64,000 nucleotides of DNA, taken from positions 7,936,001 through 8,000,000 of the forward strand of contig BJHW01000001.1 in the NCBI GenBank assembly GCA_005405945.1, in the 5' to 3' direction. This DNA is from Streptomyces violaceusniger (GTDB taxonomy: Bacteria; Actinomycetota; Actinomycetes; Streptomycetales; Streptomycetaceae). Each line of letters starts with the position of its first letter. The stretch's first letter is position 1. This document shows, piece after piece, positions 1-8,780 of the stretch. A program made the translations under genes and the position numbers. A model generated the notes under the pieces. It did not search any database. It had not been told where the DNA came from and saw only the letters and a program-made list of their open reading frames with translations.

Positions 1-497
1 CATGCCGCGCCCACCACCACGGGGACGACGGCGAGCAGCGTGACCGTACCGGCCAAGGGCAGCGGCCGGCCGCTGCCGAGCTGTCGGCCTGCCGCCCCGC
101 TTCCGGCCCAGTCCAGCCAGGAGTCCCCGAGATCGCCGCGCAGATGGAGGAAGACCAGCAGCGCCAGCACACCGCCGAGCGCGCAGGCGGCCGCCATCGA
201 GACCGCCGCGAGCAGCGCCGACCGGGCCGGGCCGACTCCGGCCGCGGTGAAACCGGGGCCAGGGCCGGTGCTGGGGTCGGCGCGGCCCACGGCGACGGCC
301 AGCTGGACGGTCGCAGCCAGCGGGACGAGGCACCACAGGAGCCGCCCCACCGCGCTCTGCGAGTCGTCCGGATGGGCCGAGGCGAACCCGAGGGCGCTCA
401 GCAGCAGAAAGCTCGCGCCCGCCGCCGCGACGGTGACCAGCGAACGCCGCAGCAGCACCGACGGGCGGGCGCCGCGGGCTAGGCGGAGGCTGAGCAC
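1..497 (-). CDS. FtsX/MacB-like ABC transporter permease (partial, C-terminus beyond window)
   Basis: This is the first 165 codons of a membrane protein read leftwards out of the window. The GTG start at 497 lies inside the end of the ABC ATPase gene, a 19-nt overlap typical of coupled ATPase/permease pairs. The visible part begins MLSLRLARGARPSVLLRR, followed by a hydrophobic helix (about residues 20-36), a short exposed loop, two more hydrophobic stretches (about 50-63 and 88-106) and a fourth at the edge. This fits the FtsX-type permeases of small exporters. I infer that it forms an exporter with the ATPase upstream. The substrate cannot be told from this fragment. The protein might instead belong to a lipoprotein- or peptide-exporter subfamily. 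Confidence 0.65.
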   Translation of the reverse strand, partial: MLSLRLARGARPSVLLRRSLVTVAAAGASFLLLSALGFASAHPDDSQSAVGRLLWCLVPLAATVQLAVAVGRADPSTGPGPGFTAAGVGPARSALLAAVSMAAACALGGVLALLVFLHLRGDLGDSWLDWAGSGAAGRQLGSGRPLPLAGTVTLLAVVPVVVGAA

Positions 498-1204
498 GCG
501 GCCCTGCCTTCCGCCTCGGAGGGGTCCGAGCCCACCCGACGCCCGTCGAGCAGGGCGACGGTGTGGTCGGCGAGGGTGGCCACCTCCTGGTCGTGCGCCG
601 CGAGGACCACGGTGATGCCGTGGGAGCGGGCCGCCGAGGTGAGGGTGCGCAGCACCTGGGCGCGGTCGGTCTGGTGCAGCGGGGCGGTGGGCTCGTCGGC
701 GAAGAGCACGCTGGGCCCGGCGGCCAGCGCGCGGGCGATCGCGACCCGCTGGCGCTGCGACTGCAGCAGTGCGGCGGGCCGTGCCCGGGCGCACTCGCCG
801 ACGTCGAGCCGGTCCAGCCACTCGCACGCGGCACTCTTCGCGGCGCGCCGCCCGGTGCCGCGCAGCATCAGGGCGAGCGCGGCGTTCTCCCAGGCGGTGA
901 GTTCGGGGACGAGCTGGGGTTCGGTGCCGATCCAGCCGAAGTGCTCGCGCCGCAGCCGTTCGAGGCCGAGTGGAGGGAGGCTGTGCACGGGGACGCCCTT
1001 GAACCACACCTCCCCGCTGTCCGGGACGAGTTGGCCCGCCAGGCAGGCGAGGAGGGTGGTCTTGCCACAGCCGCGCGGACCGGTGACGGCGACGATCTCA
1101 CCCTTCCGGGCGCCGAGGGAGACCCCGATGAGGGCGGGCGAGCCTCCATAGGCGTACGACACGGTGCGTGCCGCGAGCATGTCGTCGTCCGGCGGAGCCA
1201 CCAT
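479..1204 (-). CDS. ABC transporter ATP-binding protein with degenerate signature motif
   Basis: An ATPase of about 241 residues that should energise the overlapping permease. Walker A is GPRGCGKT (about residues 42-49), the Q-loop region follows near residue 96, Walker B is VLFADEP (about 166-172) and the switch His lies in LAAHDQ. Two positions are odd. The ABC signature is LLQSQRQR instead of LSGGQ, and the usual Asp of the D-loop is replaced (DEPTAPLH for DEPTGALD). I chose ATG 1204 because a GAGG ribosome site sits about 8 nt upstream; a GTG at 1213 would give three more residues but has no room for a ribosome site. In a homodimer the altered signature could impair ATP hydrolysis, or the protein may pair with another ATPase. 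Confidence 0.8.
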   Translation of the reverse strand: MVAPPDDDMLAARTVSYAYGGSPALIGVSLGARKGEIVAVTGPRGCGKTTLLACLAGQLVPDSGEVWFKGVPVHSLPPLGLERLRREHFGWIGTEPQLVPELTAWENAALALMLRGTGRRAAKSAACEWLDRLDVGECARARPAALLQSQRQRVAIARALAAGPSVLFADEPTAPLHQTDRAQVLRTLTSAARSHGITVVLAAHDQEVATLADHTVALLDGRRVGSDPSEAEGRAACSASA

Positions 1205-1233
1205 CCCGAGCACCTCGCCTTACCTGCGACCGT

Positions 1234-1259
1234 CTCGTTCCCCCGGTTGGGGGAACGAG
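1234..1259. terminator. 11-bp perfect palindrome upstream of the ABC ATPase gene
   Basis: CTCGTTCCCCC, loop ggtt, then GGGGGAACGAG: an uninterrupted 11-bp stem about 30 nt upstream of the ATPase start and 115 nt downstream of the TPP-enzyme stop. It may terminate transcription from the TPP gene or be an operator for the exporter. There is no T-run on either side, as is usual for streptomycete terminators. Confidence 0.5.
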
Positions 1260-1373
1260 CGCGGAGCCAATGGGTCACTGGCACGGTAAGGACTCGGGTG
1301 GGGGCCCGCGCCCAGGCTCGGCGCGGGTGGCCCCCATTTCCTCCGATCAGCCCTGATTGGTGTCGGACTCCGA

Positions 1374-3066
1374 TCAGGGATGATCGGGACCGGGGTCGCC
1401 ATCGGGACCGGGGCCGTCGTCGGGGTCGCCGTCGGCGAGCCGGTCGAGGTGGGTGGGCGCGAACATCCGCAGCAGCGCGGGCAGGACCACGACCGACGGC
1501 CCGGGGGCCGCGAGGGCGCCGGCGAGGTCAGCGTGCAGCCGCTCGGGTGTGGTATGGACCGCCGGGACACCGAAGGACTCGGCCAGTGCGACGAAGTCCG
1601 GGCGGGACAGCTCGGTGGCGGTCGCCTCGCCGAACGCGTCCGTCATGTATTCGCGGAGGATGCCGTAGCCGCCGTCGTCCACGATCAACCAGGTGATGGG
1701 GAGTTGGTACTGATGAGCGGTGGCGAGTTCGGCGATCGAGTACATGGCGCCGCCGTCGCCCGACACGGCCAGCACCGGCCGGCCGCGGTCCGCGGCGGCG
1801 GCTCCGAGGGCGGCCGGGAAGCCGTAGCCGAGGCCGCCCGCGCCCTGCGCCGAGTGCAGGGCGCCCGCACGCGGATCGAAGGCGGACCAGGCCCAGTAGG
1901 CGAGGATCGTCATGTCCCAGAAGCTGGGGGAGTCATCGGGCAGCGCGTCCCGCACCGCGCCCAGCACCCGCCGCTCCAGCTCCAGGCCCTGCGCGTCGAT
2001 CCGCTCCCGCACCCGGGCGAGCAGCCCGGCCGCGGCCTTGGCCGCCGTGCCCGGCGGGCGGGGGTGATGGCCTCGGCGAGGGCGGCCAGCGCCTCGCGGG
2101 CGTCGGCGTGGATACCGAGCGCCGGGTGGTTGGACTCCAGCTTGCCGAGGTCGGCCTCGATCTGGACGAGGCGGCCGCGCGGGCGGAACGTGTGGTAGTT
2201 GGAGGAGAGTTCACCGAGTCCGGAGCCGACGACCAGCAGGACGTCGGCGTCCTCCAGGAACTCGGTGGTGTGCGCGTCCTCCAGCCACGACTGGAGCGAG
2301 AGCGGATGATCCCACGGGAACGCGCCCTTGCCGCCGAAGGTCGTCGCCACGGGCGCGTCCAGCGCCTCGGCCAGCGCCCGCAGCTCCTGCCGCGCCCCGG
2401 CGCGCACCACTCCGCCCCCGGCCAGGATCACCGGACGCTCGGCGGCGTTCAGCAGCCTGGCGGCCTCCGCCGTGAGCTCGGGCCGGGGCGGCAGCGGCCG
2501 GGGCTCGGCCCGCAGGGAGGTCACCGGCGGTACGGATACCGGTGCGAGCAGCACGTCCTGCGGGATCTCCAGCCACACCGGCCCGGCGGGGGCCTCCAGC
2601 GCGGACGCCCAGGCGGCGGCGACCGCGGAGGGGATCTGGGAGGCGGTGCGGACCGTGTGGACGGACTTCACCACGTCGCGGAACGACGCCTTCTGGTCGA
2701 CGAGTTCATGGAGATAACCCTTGCGCCTGCCGCCCAGCCCCGCTGTCGGCACCTGGCTGCCGATGGCCAGGACCGGCGCGGACGCCGCCGCCGACTCCTG
2801 CAGCGCGGCGAGCGTCATGAGCGCCCCCGGCCCGGTGGACACCAGCAGCGGCGCGACCGTGCCGGTGACACGCGCGAAGGCGTCGGCGGCGAACCCGGCG
2901 TTGTTCTCCACCCGCAGTCCCACATAGGCGAGCCCGGACCGCCGCAGCGCGTCGAACGCCCCGAGAGCGTGCTGCCGGGAAGCCCGAACACGGTGCTCGC
3001 CCCGAGCGCGGTGAGGGACTCCACGACGAGGTCGCCGCCGTGACGCGCGCGCTGTGCGGTGGGCAT
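1374..3066 (-). CDS. Thiamine-pyrophosphate enzyme, acetolactate-synthase-like 2-oxoacid decarboxylase (two frameshifts)
   Basis: The restored product is about 564 residues, the normal size for the ThDP decarboxylase/acetolactate synthase family. In order it shows an N-terminal pyrimidine-binding domain with FGLPG and the activating Glu in LRVENNAG, a central domain, and a PP domain with SGDGGAMYS followed by VDDGGYG for Mg-ThDP. The start at 3066 has AAAGG about 9 nt upstream. The reading frame changes twice, near 2975 and near 2055; in each case restoring one base in a G/C run gives an unbroken family-like protein, so I read these as sequence errors. The stop is followed by the symporter gene upstream on the same strand. 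In this amine-catabolic setting a 5-guanidino-2-oxopentanoate decarboxylase (AruI-type, arginine transaminase pathway) is plausible, but the substrate is inferred from context only. Confidence 0.75.
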
Positions 3067-3119
3067 GGAATGGTGCCTTTCTGAGGATGTGTATCGAAAA
3101 GAGCGAGCGTGAGGTGGTG

Positions 3120-4595
3120 TCAGGCGCCCGCGGTGGCCGGACTGGTGGTCTCCGAGGCGGGGACGGCGGGCTCCCCGGCCAGCCGTCGCCGCCAGACGTC
3201 CAGGATCGCCGCGTCCGTCGGCTTGGTGGCGAGGCTGACCGCCACGTACGCCACCAGCGAGGCCAGCAGCCCGAAGTAGATGGGCTCGTTGGCGAGGATG
3301 CCCTTCCACCCCATCAGCGCGATGACCGTGAGGCCGCCGACACCGACCGAGGCCAGGGCGCCCGCGCCCGTGCCGCGCTTCCACAGCAGCCCGCCCAGGA
3401 TCGGCATCAGCAACCCGCCGACCAGCATGTTGTAGGCGACGGTCAGCGCCTCGACGACATCGTTGAGCACCACGGAGATGGCGATCACGGCGACGCCCAT
3501 GATGAGGATGAAGACGCGGTTGCCGCCGACCTCGTCATGGGAGGCGCCGGCCGTACGGAGCGAACGGCCGCGCAGCCGGGCCCAGATGTCGTTGTTGGCC
3601 ACCGTCGCGCAGGCGATCAGCGCGCCCGAGGAGGTGGACATCACCGCGGACAGCGCGGCGGCCAGCACCAGCCCCTTCACGCCCACCGGGAGCGCGTCCT
3701 TGACGATGGTCGCGAACGCGTCGTCCGGGGCGCTCAGCTTGGGGTACAGCACCCTGGCGGCCGTGCCGATGATCGCGCCCGCGACCGCGTAGGCCAGGCA
3801 GTACGTCCCGGCCGCGGTGCCGCCGAGGCGGGCTACCCGGTCGTCGCGGGCGGTGAAGACCCGCTGCCAGATGTCCTGGCCGATCAGCATGCCGAAGGAG
3901 TAGATCAGCACATAGGTGAAGACGGTCTGCCCGCCGATGCCCATGGGGGAGAAGTAGCCGTGGGGGAGTTCGGCCTTCATCGCGCCGAAGCCGCCCGCCT
4001 TCACCACCGCTATCGGCAGCAGCAGAAGCAGCACGCCCACCGTCTTGACCACGAACTGCACCATGTCGGTGAGGGTGATCGACCACATGCCGCCGAGCGT
4101 CGAGTAACAGACCACGATCGCCCCGCCGAGCACGATGGCGACGACCCGGTCCAGCCCGAAGATCACATCGAAGATGGTGGCGTAGGCGATGGTCGAGGTG
4201 ACCGCCAGCATCAGGGTGTAGGCCCACATCACGATGCCCGAGATCAGCCCGGAGGAGCCGCCGTAGCGCAGGTCCAGCATCTGGCTGACCGTGTAGACCT
4301 TGAGCCGGGCGATGCGCGCCGAGAAGAAGACCGACAGCGCCAGCAGCCCGAGGCCGATGGTGATGACCATCCAGGCGCCGGAGAGCCCGTACTGATAGCC
4401 GAGGCCGACGCCGCCGATGGTGGACGCGCCGCCGAGCACGATCGCGGCCATCGTCCCGGAGTACATCAGCGGCCCCAGCCGCCGCCCCGCGACCAGGAAG
4501 TCGCTGGTGGAACTGGTGCGGCGCATCCCCCACCAGCCGAGCGCGAGCATGCCCGCGAGATAGACGACGATCACGGTGTAGTCGACAGCGGTCAT
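3120..4595 (-). CDS. Sodium:solute symporter (SSS family)
   Basis: A 491-residue polytopic membrane protein with about 13 hydrophobic segments, starting MTAVDYTVIVVYLAGMLALG. SSS-family landmarks are the early FLVAGRRLGP loop, GGASTIGGVGLGYQYG in the second and third helices and ALSAVMSTSSGALIACATV in the sodium-site helix. The ATG at 4595 is preceded by GAGGAGC. The gene ends 53 nt before the TPP-enzyme gene begins, so the two are probably one operon, and it is divergent from the PucR regulator. It should import a small organic solute, possibly an amino acid or nitrogen compound, driven by sodium. The family spans proline, pantothenate, urea, sugars and others, so the substrate is open. Confidence 0.85.
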   Translation of the reverse strand: MTAVDYTVIVVYLAGMLALGWWGMRRTSSTSDFLVAGRRLGPLMYSGTMAAIVLGGASTIGGVGLGYQYGLSGAWMVITIGLGLLALSVFFSARIARLKVYTVSQMLDLRYGGSSGLISGIVMWAYTLMLAVTSTIAYATIFDVIFGLDRVVAIVLGGAIVVCYSTLGGMWSITLTDMVQFVVKTVGVLLLLLPIAVVKAGGFGAMKAELPHGYFSPMGIGGQTVFTYVLIYSFGMLIGQDIWQRVFTARDDRVARLGGTAAGTYCLAYAVAGAIIGTAARVLYPKLSAPDDAFATIVKDALPVGVKGLVLAAALSAVMSTSSGALIACATVANNDIWARLRGRSLRTAGASHDEVGGNRVFILIMGVAVIAISVVLNDVVEALTVAYNMLVGGLLMPILGGLLWKRGTGAGALASVGVGGLTVIALMGWKGILANEPIYFGLLASLVAYVAVSLATKPTDAAILDVWRRRLAGEPAVPASETTSPATAGA

Positions 4596-4792
4596 GGCAG
4601 TGCTCCTCGGTCCGGCGGGGGTCGGCTGACGGTCGGGAGGTCGGGACGTCGGGTGGGCGGGGACGCACGGGATCGGGGAGGTCCCGGCGATCCGCGGGGA
4701 TCGAGCCCCGGGGAATGTGGGGAGTGACGGAGACCCTAGGTGTCGCCGAGGCGTCCGGGAAGTGTACGTTTCCTCCACTCCCGATCCCCGGG
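4596..4792. promoter_or_regulatory. Divergent intergenic region between symporter and pucR
   Basis: A stretch of about 197 nt between the divergently read symporter and PucR genes. It must hold both promoters and is the natural place for PucR control of the symporter/TPP operon. I see no convincing promoter pair or palindrome. Confidence 0.4.
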
Positions 4793-6591
4793 ATGTACGA
4801 ACCATCCCCTCGCGAGGCCCGCCGTGATGAACGACCGCGTCCCCCGACGGCCCCCGTCCCGCTCTCCACCCTCCTGCGCCACCCCGCCCTGGGCTTGCGG
4901 CAGGTCGCGGGCGGGCGCGAGGCGGACACGCCCGTGTACTTCGTCCACACCAGCGAGATGGAGGACCCCGTCCCGTATCTGCTGGGCGGGGAGCTGCTGC
5001 TCAGCGCGGGGGTGCACTGCCCGGAGGCGGCGGGCGCGGGCACCTACTGGGACCGCTATGTGGCCCGTACGGTCCAGGCGGGCGCGGCGGCGCTCGGCTT
5101 CGGCATCGCGCCGGTGCACGACACGGTGCCCCGCGCGCTGGCCGAGGCGTGCGACCGGCACGGGCTGCCGCTGGTGGAGGTGCCCCGGCAGACGACCTTC
5201 ACGGCCGTGGCGAGCGCCGTATGGGACGCGATGGCCGAGCGCCGCCACCATGAGCTGCGGAGCCTCACCGAGGCGCAGCAGTCGCTGGCCACCGCCGCGG
5301 CGCGCCCGCACCCCGTACCGGCCGTGCTGCGCCAGCTCAGCCAGCACCTCGGGGCCTGGACGGTGCTCTACGGCCCGGCCGGACCGGACGCCCCGGACGC
5401 TCCGGACGGCGCGGAGCTCGCGGCCGCCGGGCCGAGGCCGCCGCGCGAGGCCCGTAGGGCGCTCGGCGCGCTCGCGGCACGGCTGCGCTCGGGTCCGTCC
5501 TCGGCGGCGGGCAGGGCGACCGGCGCGGCCGGTGAGGAACTGCTGCTGACCGCGTACGGGCTGGGCGGCCCGGCGGGCCCGGAGGACCGGCTCGCGCTCG
5601 GCGTCTGCGCACCCCGGAGGGACGGTGCGGACGGGGCGATCGTGGGGATGGCCGTGGTGCTGCTGTCGCTGCTGACGGCCCGGCGGGTGGTCGGGGCCGA
5701 GGCCGAGCGCACAGCGGCGCTGGTGCGGCTGATGCTCGGCGCCGAACCGGCGCGGGTGGCGGGGCTGCTGAGTCCCTCGTCGGGACAGCCGGGGACGCCA
5801 GGTCAGCCGGGGCAGCTGGGACAGCCGGGTCAGCCGGGTCAGCCGGGGACACCGGGACACCCGGGGACGCCGGGGCAGTCGGGACAGCCGGGGACGCCAG
5901 GGCAGCCGGGGATGCCGGGACACCCGGAGACGCCGGGGCAGCCGGGGACGCCGGGGCAGTCCGGACAATCGGGCGCGCTGGGGCGGCCCGGGCGGCAGCA
6001 GAGGTCCCCGAGCCCCCGGAGGGCGGCGGGCTGTGGACCGTGGTGCACGGGCGGCGGCGCGGCCGCGGCCGGGACGACGGGCTGCTGGCCACGGCGGCGC
6101 TCGCGGCCGGGCTCGGGACGCCGCTGGTCGACCTCGACGGGGACGCGCTGTGCGCCCTCGTCCCGGGTGAGGGGGAGGTACGGGCGCAGCCCGGCTGGAC
6201 CCTGGGCGTCGGGGCGCCCGTACCGGCCGCGGACCTGACGCGCGGCGGCGCCGACGCCGCCCGCGCGCTGCGGCGGGCCGTCGCCGAACGGGTGCCGCTG
6301 GTGCGGGGCGGCCCGGCCCGCGCCGGCGGGGTCGGCTCGCTGGTGGACCCGGCCGAGGCGGGGGCGCATGGCCGGGCCCTGCTCGCGCCGCTCGAGGGCA
6401 CACCGGCGCTGCTGGAGACGCTGCGGGTGTGGCTGTCGCTGCACGGCAGCTGGGACCGTACGGCGGTGGCGCTGGAGATCCACCGCAATACGGTCCGTCA
6501 GCGGATCGCCCGCGCCGGGGCCCTGCTGGATGTGGACCTGGGTGACGCGGACGTCCGTATGGAGCTGTGGTTCGCCCTCAAGTGGGCGTGA
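4793..6591 (+). CDS. PucR-family transcriptional regulator with collagen-like insert (one frameshift)
   Basis: The restored length is about 599 residues. The N-terminal PucR domain (about 22-140) opens with PLSTLLRHPALGLRQVAGG and contains VHTSEMEDPVPYLLGGELLL. A middle GGDEF-like region follows, and the C-terminus is the HTH_30 DNA-binding domain (about 540-599) with LHGSWDRTAVALEIHRNTVRQR. Between middle domain and C-terminus, residues about 331-394 are a run of Gly-X-Pro triplets (GQPGTPGQPG type) not normal for the family. Just after it the frame shifts near 5980-5983 (GGGG for GGGGG). The start is uncertain; ATG 4793 is the first in-frame start close to the domain, without a clear ribosome site. 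It probably senses a nitrogen metabolite and controls the divergent symporter/TPP operon. Confidence 0.8.
5783..5974 (+). repeat. Collagen-like Gly-X-Y coding repeat inside pucR
   Basis: About 192 bp built from 9-bp units (ggn cag/acg ccg), encoding roughly 21 Gly-X-Y triplets with one Glu replacing Gly. The units are imperfect copies, as expected from slipped-strand expansion. Confidence 0.9.
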
Positions 6592-6620
6592 AACAAGCGG
6601 GTTTCAGCTGCCCTGCCGCG

Positions 6621-6746
6621 CTTGAGCCGCCGGGCTTGAGCCGCCGGGCTTGAGCCGCCGGGCTTGAGCCGCCGGGCTTGAGCCGCCGGGCTTGAGCCGC
6701 CGGGCTTGAGCCGCCGGGCTTGAGCCGCCGGGCTTGAGCTGCCGGG
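6621..6746. repeat. 14-bp tandem repeat (about nine copies) between convergent genes
   Basis: Eight exact consecutive copies of CTTGAGCCGCCGGG (6621-6732) and a ninth with one change, then a decayed copy. It fills nearly all of the 173-nt gap between the convergent pucR and aminotransferase genes. There are no spacers, so it is a minisatellite and not a CRISPR array. Copy number is likely to differ between strains. Confidence 0.95.
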
Positions 6747-6764
6747 CTCGAGCTAGATGTCAGC

Positions 6765-8126
6765 TCAGAGCTTGGTCCACGCCTCCGTCAGCACCGTCCG
6801 CAGCACCTGCTCGATCTCGTCGAAGACCGCCTGGTCGGCGATCAGCGGCGGGGCCAGCTGGACGACCGGGTCGCCTCGGTCGTCGGCGCGGCAGTACAGG
6901 CCGTTCTCGAACAGCGCCTTGGAGAGGAAGCCGTAGAGGATCCGCTCGGTCTCCTCCTCGTCGAAGGACTCCTTGGTGGCCTTGTCCTTCACCAGCTCGA
7001 TGCCGTAGAAGAAACCATTCCCCCGGACATCGCCGACGATCGGCAGATCGTGCAGCCGCTCCAGGGTGGAGCGGAACGCGGCCTCGTTGTCCAGCACATG
7101 CTGGTTGAGCCCCTCGCGCTCGAAGATGTCGAGGTTGGCCAGGGCCACGGCGGACGAGACCGGATGGCCGCCGAAGGTGTAGCCGTGCAGGAAGGTGTTG
7201 TCGCCCTCGTAGAACGGCTCGGCGAGCCGGTCGGAGACGACGCACGCGCCGATCGGGGAGTAGCCGGAGGTCATCCCCTTGGCGCAGGTGATCATGTCCG
7301 GGACGTAGCCGAACTTGTCGCAGGCGAACATCGTGCCCAGCCGCCCGAAGGCGCAGATGACCTCGTCCGAGACGAGCAGCACGTCATGGCGGTCGCAGAT
7401 CTCGCGGACCCGCTGGAAGTATCCGGGCGGCGGCGGGAAGCAGCCGCCCGCGTTCTGCACCGGCTCCAGGAAGACCGCGGCCACGGTGTCCGGGCCCTCG
7501 AAGAGGATCTGCTGTTCGATCTGGTCGGCGGCCCAGCGGCCGAACGCCTCGGGGTCGTCGCCGAAGATCGGGGCGCGGTAGATGTTGGTGTTGGGGACCT
7601 TGTGGGCGCCGGGGACCAGCGGTTCGAAGGGGGCTTTCAGCCCCGGCAGACCGGTGATCGACAGGGCGCCCTGCGGGGTGCCGTGATAGGCCACGGCCCG
7701 GGATATGACCTTGTGCTTGGTGGGCTTGCCGGTCAGCTTGAAGTACTGCTTGGCCAGCTTCCACGCGGTCTCGACGGCCTCGCCGCCGCCGGTGGTGAAG
7801 AAGACCTTGTTCAGGTCGCCGGGCGCGTAGCCCGCGAGCCGCTCGGCGAGCTCGACGGCCTTGGGGTGGGCGTAGCTCCACACCGGGAAGAAGGCGAGCT
7901 CCTGGGCCTGCTTGTAGGCCGTCTCCGCCAGCTCGACCCGGCCGTGGCCCGCGTTGACCACGAACAGGCCGGCCAGGCCGTCGATGTACCGCTTGCCCTT
8001 GTCGTCGTAGATGTACGTGCCCTCACCGCGCACGATCGTCGGCACGGGCGAGTTCTCGTACGACGACATGCGGGTGAAGTGCATCCACAGGTGGTCGTAC
8101 GCCGTCTTGGAGAGGTCGGCGCTCAT
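6765..8126 (-). CDS. Class III PLP aminotransferase, polyamine/omega-amino-acid:pyruvate type
   Basis: A 453-residue class III aminotransferase. Family landmarks are DGLAGLFVVNAGHGR near the N-terminus, TTGGGEAVETAWKLA for phosphate binding, FLEPVQNAGG, LLVSDEVICAFGR and the PLP lysine K283 in CAKGMTSGYSP. Sequence style and neighbourhood fit SpuC-like polyamine:pyruvate or putrescine transaminases, which turn putrescine into 4-aminobutyraldehyde. The gene begins 3 nt after the Lrp regulator gene ends, so the two are one operon, divergent from the aldehyde dehydrogenase that would use its product. Beta-alanine:pyruvate transamination is the main alternative. Confidence 0.85.
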   Translation of the reverse strand: MSADLSKTAYDHLWMHFTRMSSYENSPVPTIVRGEGTYIYDDKGKRYIDGLAGLFVVNAGHGRVELAETAYKQAQELAFFPVWSYAHPKAVELAERLAGYAPGDLNKVFFTTGGGEAVETAWKLAKQYFKLTGKPTKHKVISRAVAYHGTPQGALSITGLPGLKAPFEPLVPGAHKVPNTNIYRAPIFGDDPEAFGRWAADQIEQQILFEGPDTVAAVFLEPVQNAGGCFPPPPGYFQRVREICDRHDVLLVSDEVICAFGRLGTMFACDKFGYVPDMITCAKGMTSGYSPIGACVVSDRLAEPFYEGDNTFLHGYTFGGHPVSSAVALANLDIFEREGLNQHVLDNEAAFRSTLERLHDLPIVGDVRGNGFFYGIELVKDKATKESFDEEETERILYGFLSKALFENGLYCRADDRGDPVVQLAPPLIADQAVFDEIEQVLRTVLTEAWTKL

Positions 8127-8128
8127 TG

Positions 8129-8611
8129 CTATCTCGTTCCCCAGGTATAGGTCTGCTTCCGGAGCTTGAGGTAGACGAAGCTCTCGGTGGAGCGCACACC
8201 GGGCAGCGTGCGGATCCGCTTGTTGATCATTTCGAGGAGGTGGTCGTCGTCCTCGCAGACGATTTCGATCAGGAGATCGAAGGATCCCGCGGTGACGACC
8301 ACGTACTCGACCTCGTCCATGGCGGTCAGCGCGTCCGCGACCGGGTCGAGATCGCCCTCGACATTGATGCCGACCATCGCCTGCCGCCGGAACCCCACGG
8401 TGAGAGGATCGGTGACGGCGACGATTTGCATCACGCCCTGGTCGAGCAGCTTCTGCACACGCTGCCGTACGGCGGCCTCGGAGAGCCCGACGGCCTTTCC
8501 GATGGCGGCGTACGGCCGGCGACCGTCCTCCTGGAGCTGCTCGATGATCGCCAGGGACACGGAGTCGAGGGTCGGCGTGCCGTTCTTGTCAGGTGTGGCC
8601 ACGACCCTCAC
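8129..8611 (-). CDS. Lrp/AsnC-family transcriptional regulator
   Basis: About 160 residues. The N-terminal winged-helix DNA-binding domain has LDSVSLAIIEQLQEDGRRPY and the recognition helix LSEAAVRQRVQKLLDQG. The C-terminal RAM effector domain has VEYVVVTAGSFDLLIEIVCEDD. The GTG at 8611 is preferred, with GAGG about 10 nt upstream; GTG 8602 and TTG 8638 are alternatives. It is first in the operon with the aminotransferase and divergent from the aldehyde dehydrogenase, so it probably controls both in response to an amino acid or amine. Confidence 0.88.
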   Translation of the reverse strand: MRVVATPDKNGTPTLDSVSLAIIEQLQEDGRRPYAAIGKAVGLSEAAVRQRVQKLLDQGVMQIVAVTDPLTVGFRRQAMVGINVEGDLDPVADALTAMDEVEYVVVTAGSFDLLIEIVCEDDDHLLEMINKRIRTLPGVRSTESFVYLKLRKQTYTWGTR

Positions 8612-8650
8612 TGTGCACGAGCCTCGCCCGTGTCGCAACCCTTCTTCGAT

Positions 8651-8694
8651 GAATTTCGTCGTTAACAGACCTCGAAAACACTGATTCCGTCGTT
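8651..8694. promoter_or_regulatory. Candidate operator: GATTCCGTCGTT with a related upstream copy
   Basis: GATTCCGTCGTT at 8683-8694 and a related GAATTTCGTCGTT at 8651-8663 lie in the divergent lrp/aldehyde dehydrogenase region. The same motif recurs in front of the second aldehyde dehydrogenase (14532-14567). This suggests one regulator, possibly the adjacent Lrp, binds both. Confidence 0.45.
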
Positions 8695-8711
8695 CTGGTG
8701 TGGCGGGTATG

Positions 8712-8739
8712 TTGAAAACGCAGCACCGGCGACTACTGT
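8712..8739 (+). promoter_or_regulatory. Candidate sigma-70-type promoter for the aldehyde dehydrogenase
   Basis: TTGAAA (8712-8717), a 16-nt spacer, then TACTGT (8734-8739), 41 nt before the GTG start. The GATTCCGTCGTT motif ends 17 nt upstream of the -35 box, a position suited to an activator. Confidence 0.45.
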
Positions 8740-8780
8740 GGGTGTCTCACCCATCGGACAGCTGACAGGAGGGGTGGCAC

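Noticed and set aside
1374..3066. TPP enzyme as a true pseudogene
   Set aside because: The frame breaks share the one-base-loss pattern with essential genes elsewhere in the window.
5839..6483. Antisense frame rich in Cys-Pro-Gly across the collagen-like repeat
   Set aside because: Caused by the repeat itself; the plus strand encodes recognised PucR domains.
6621..6746. CRISPR array
   Set aside because: The 14-bp units are directly adjacent, without spacers, and no cas genes are present.
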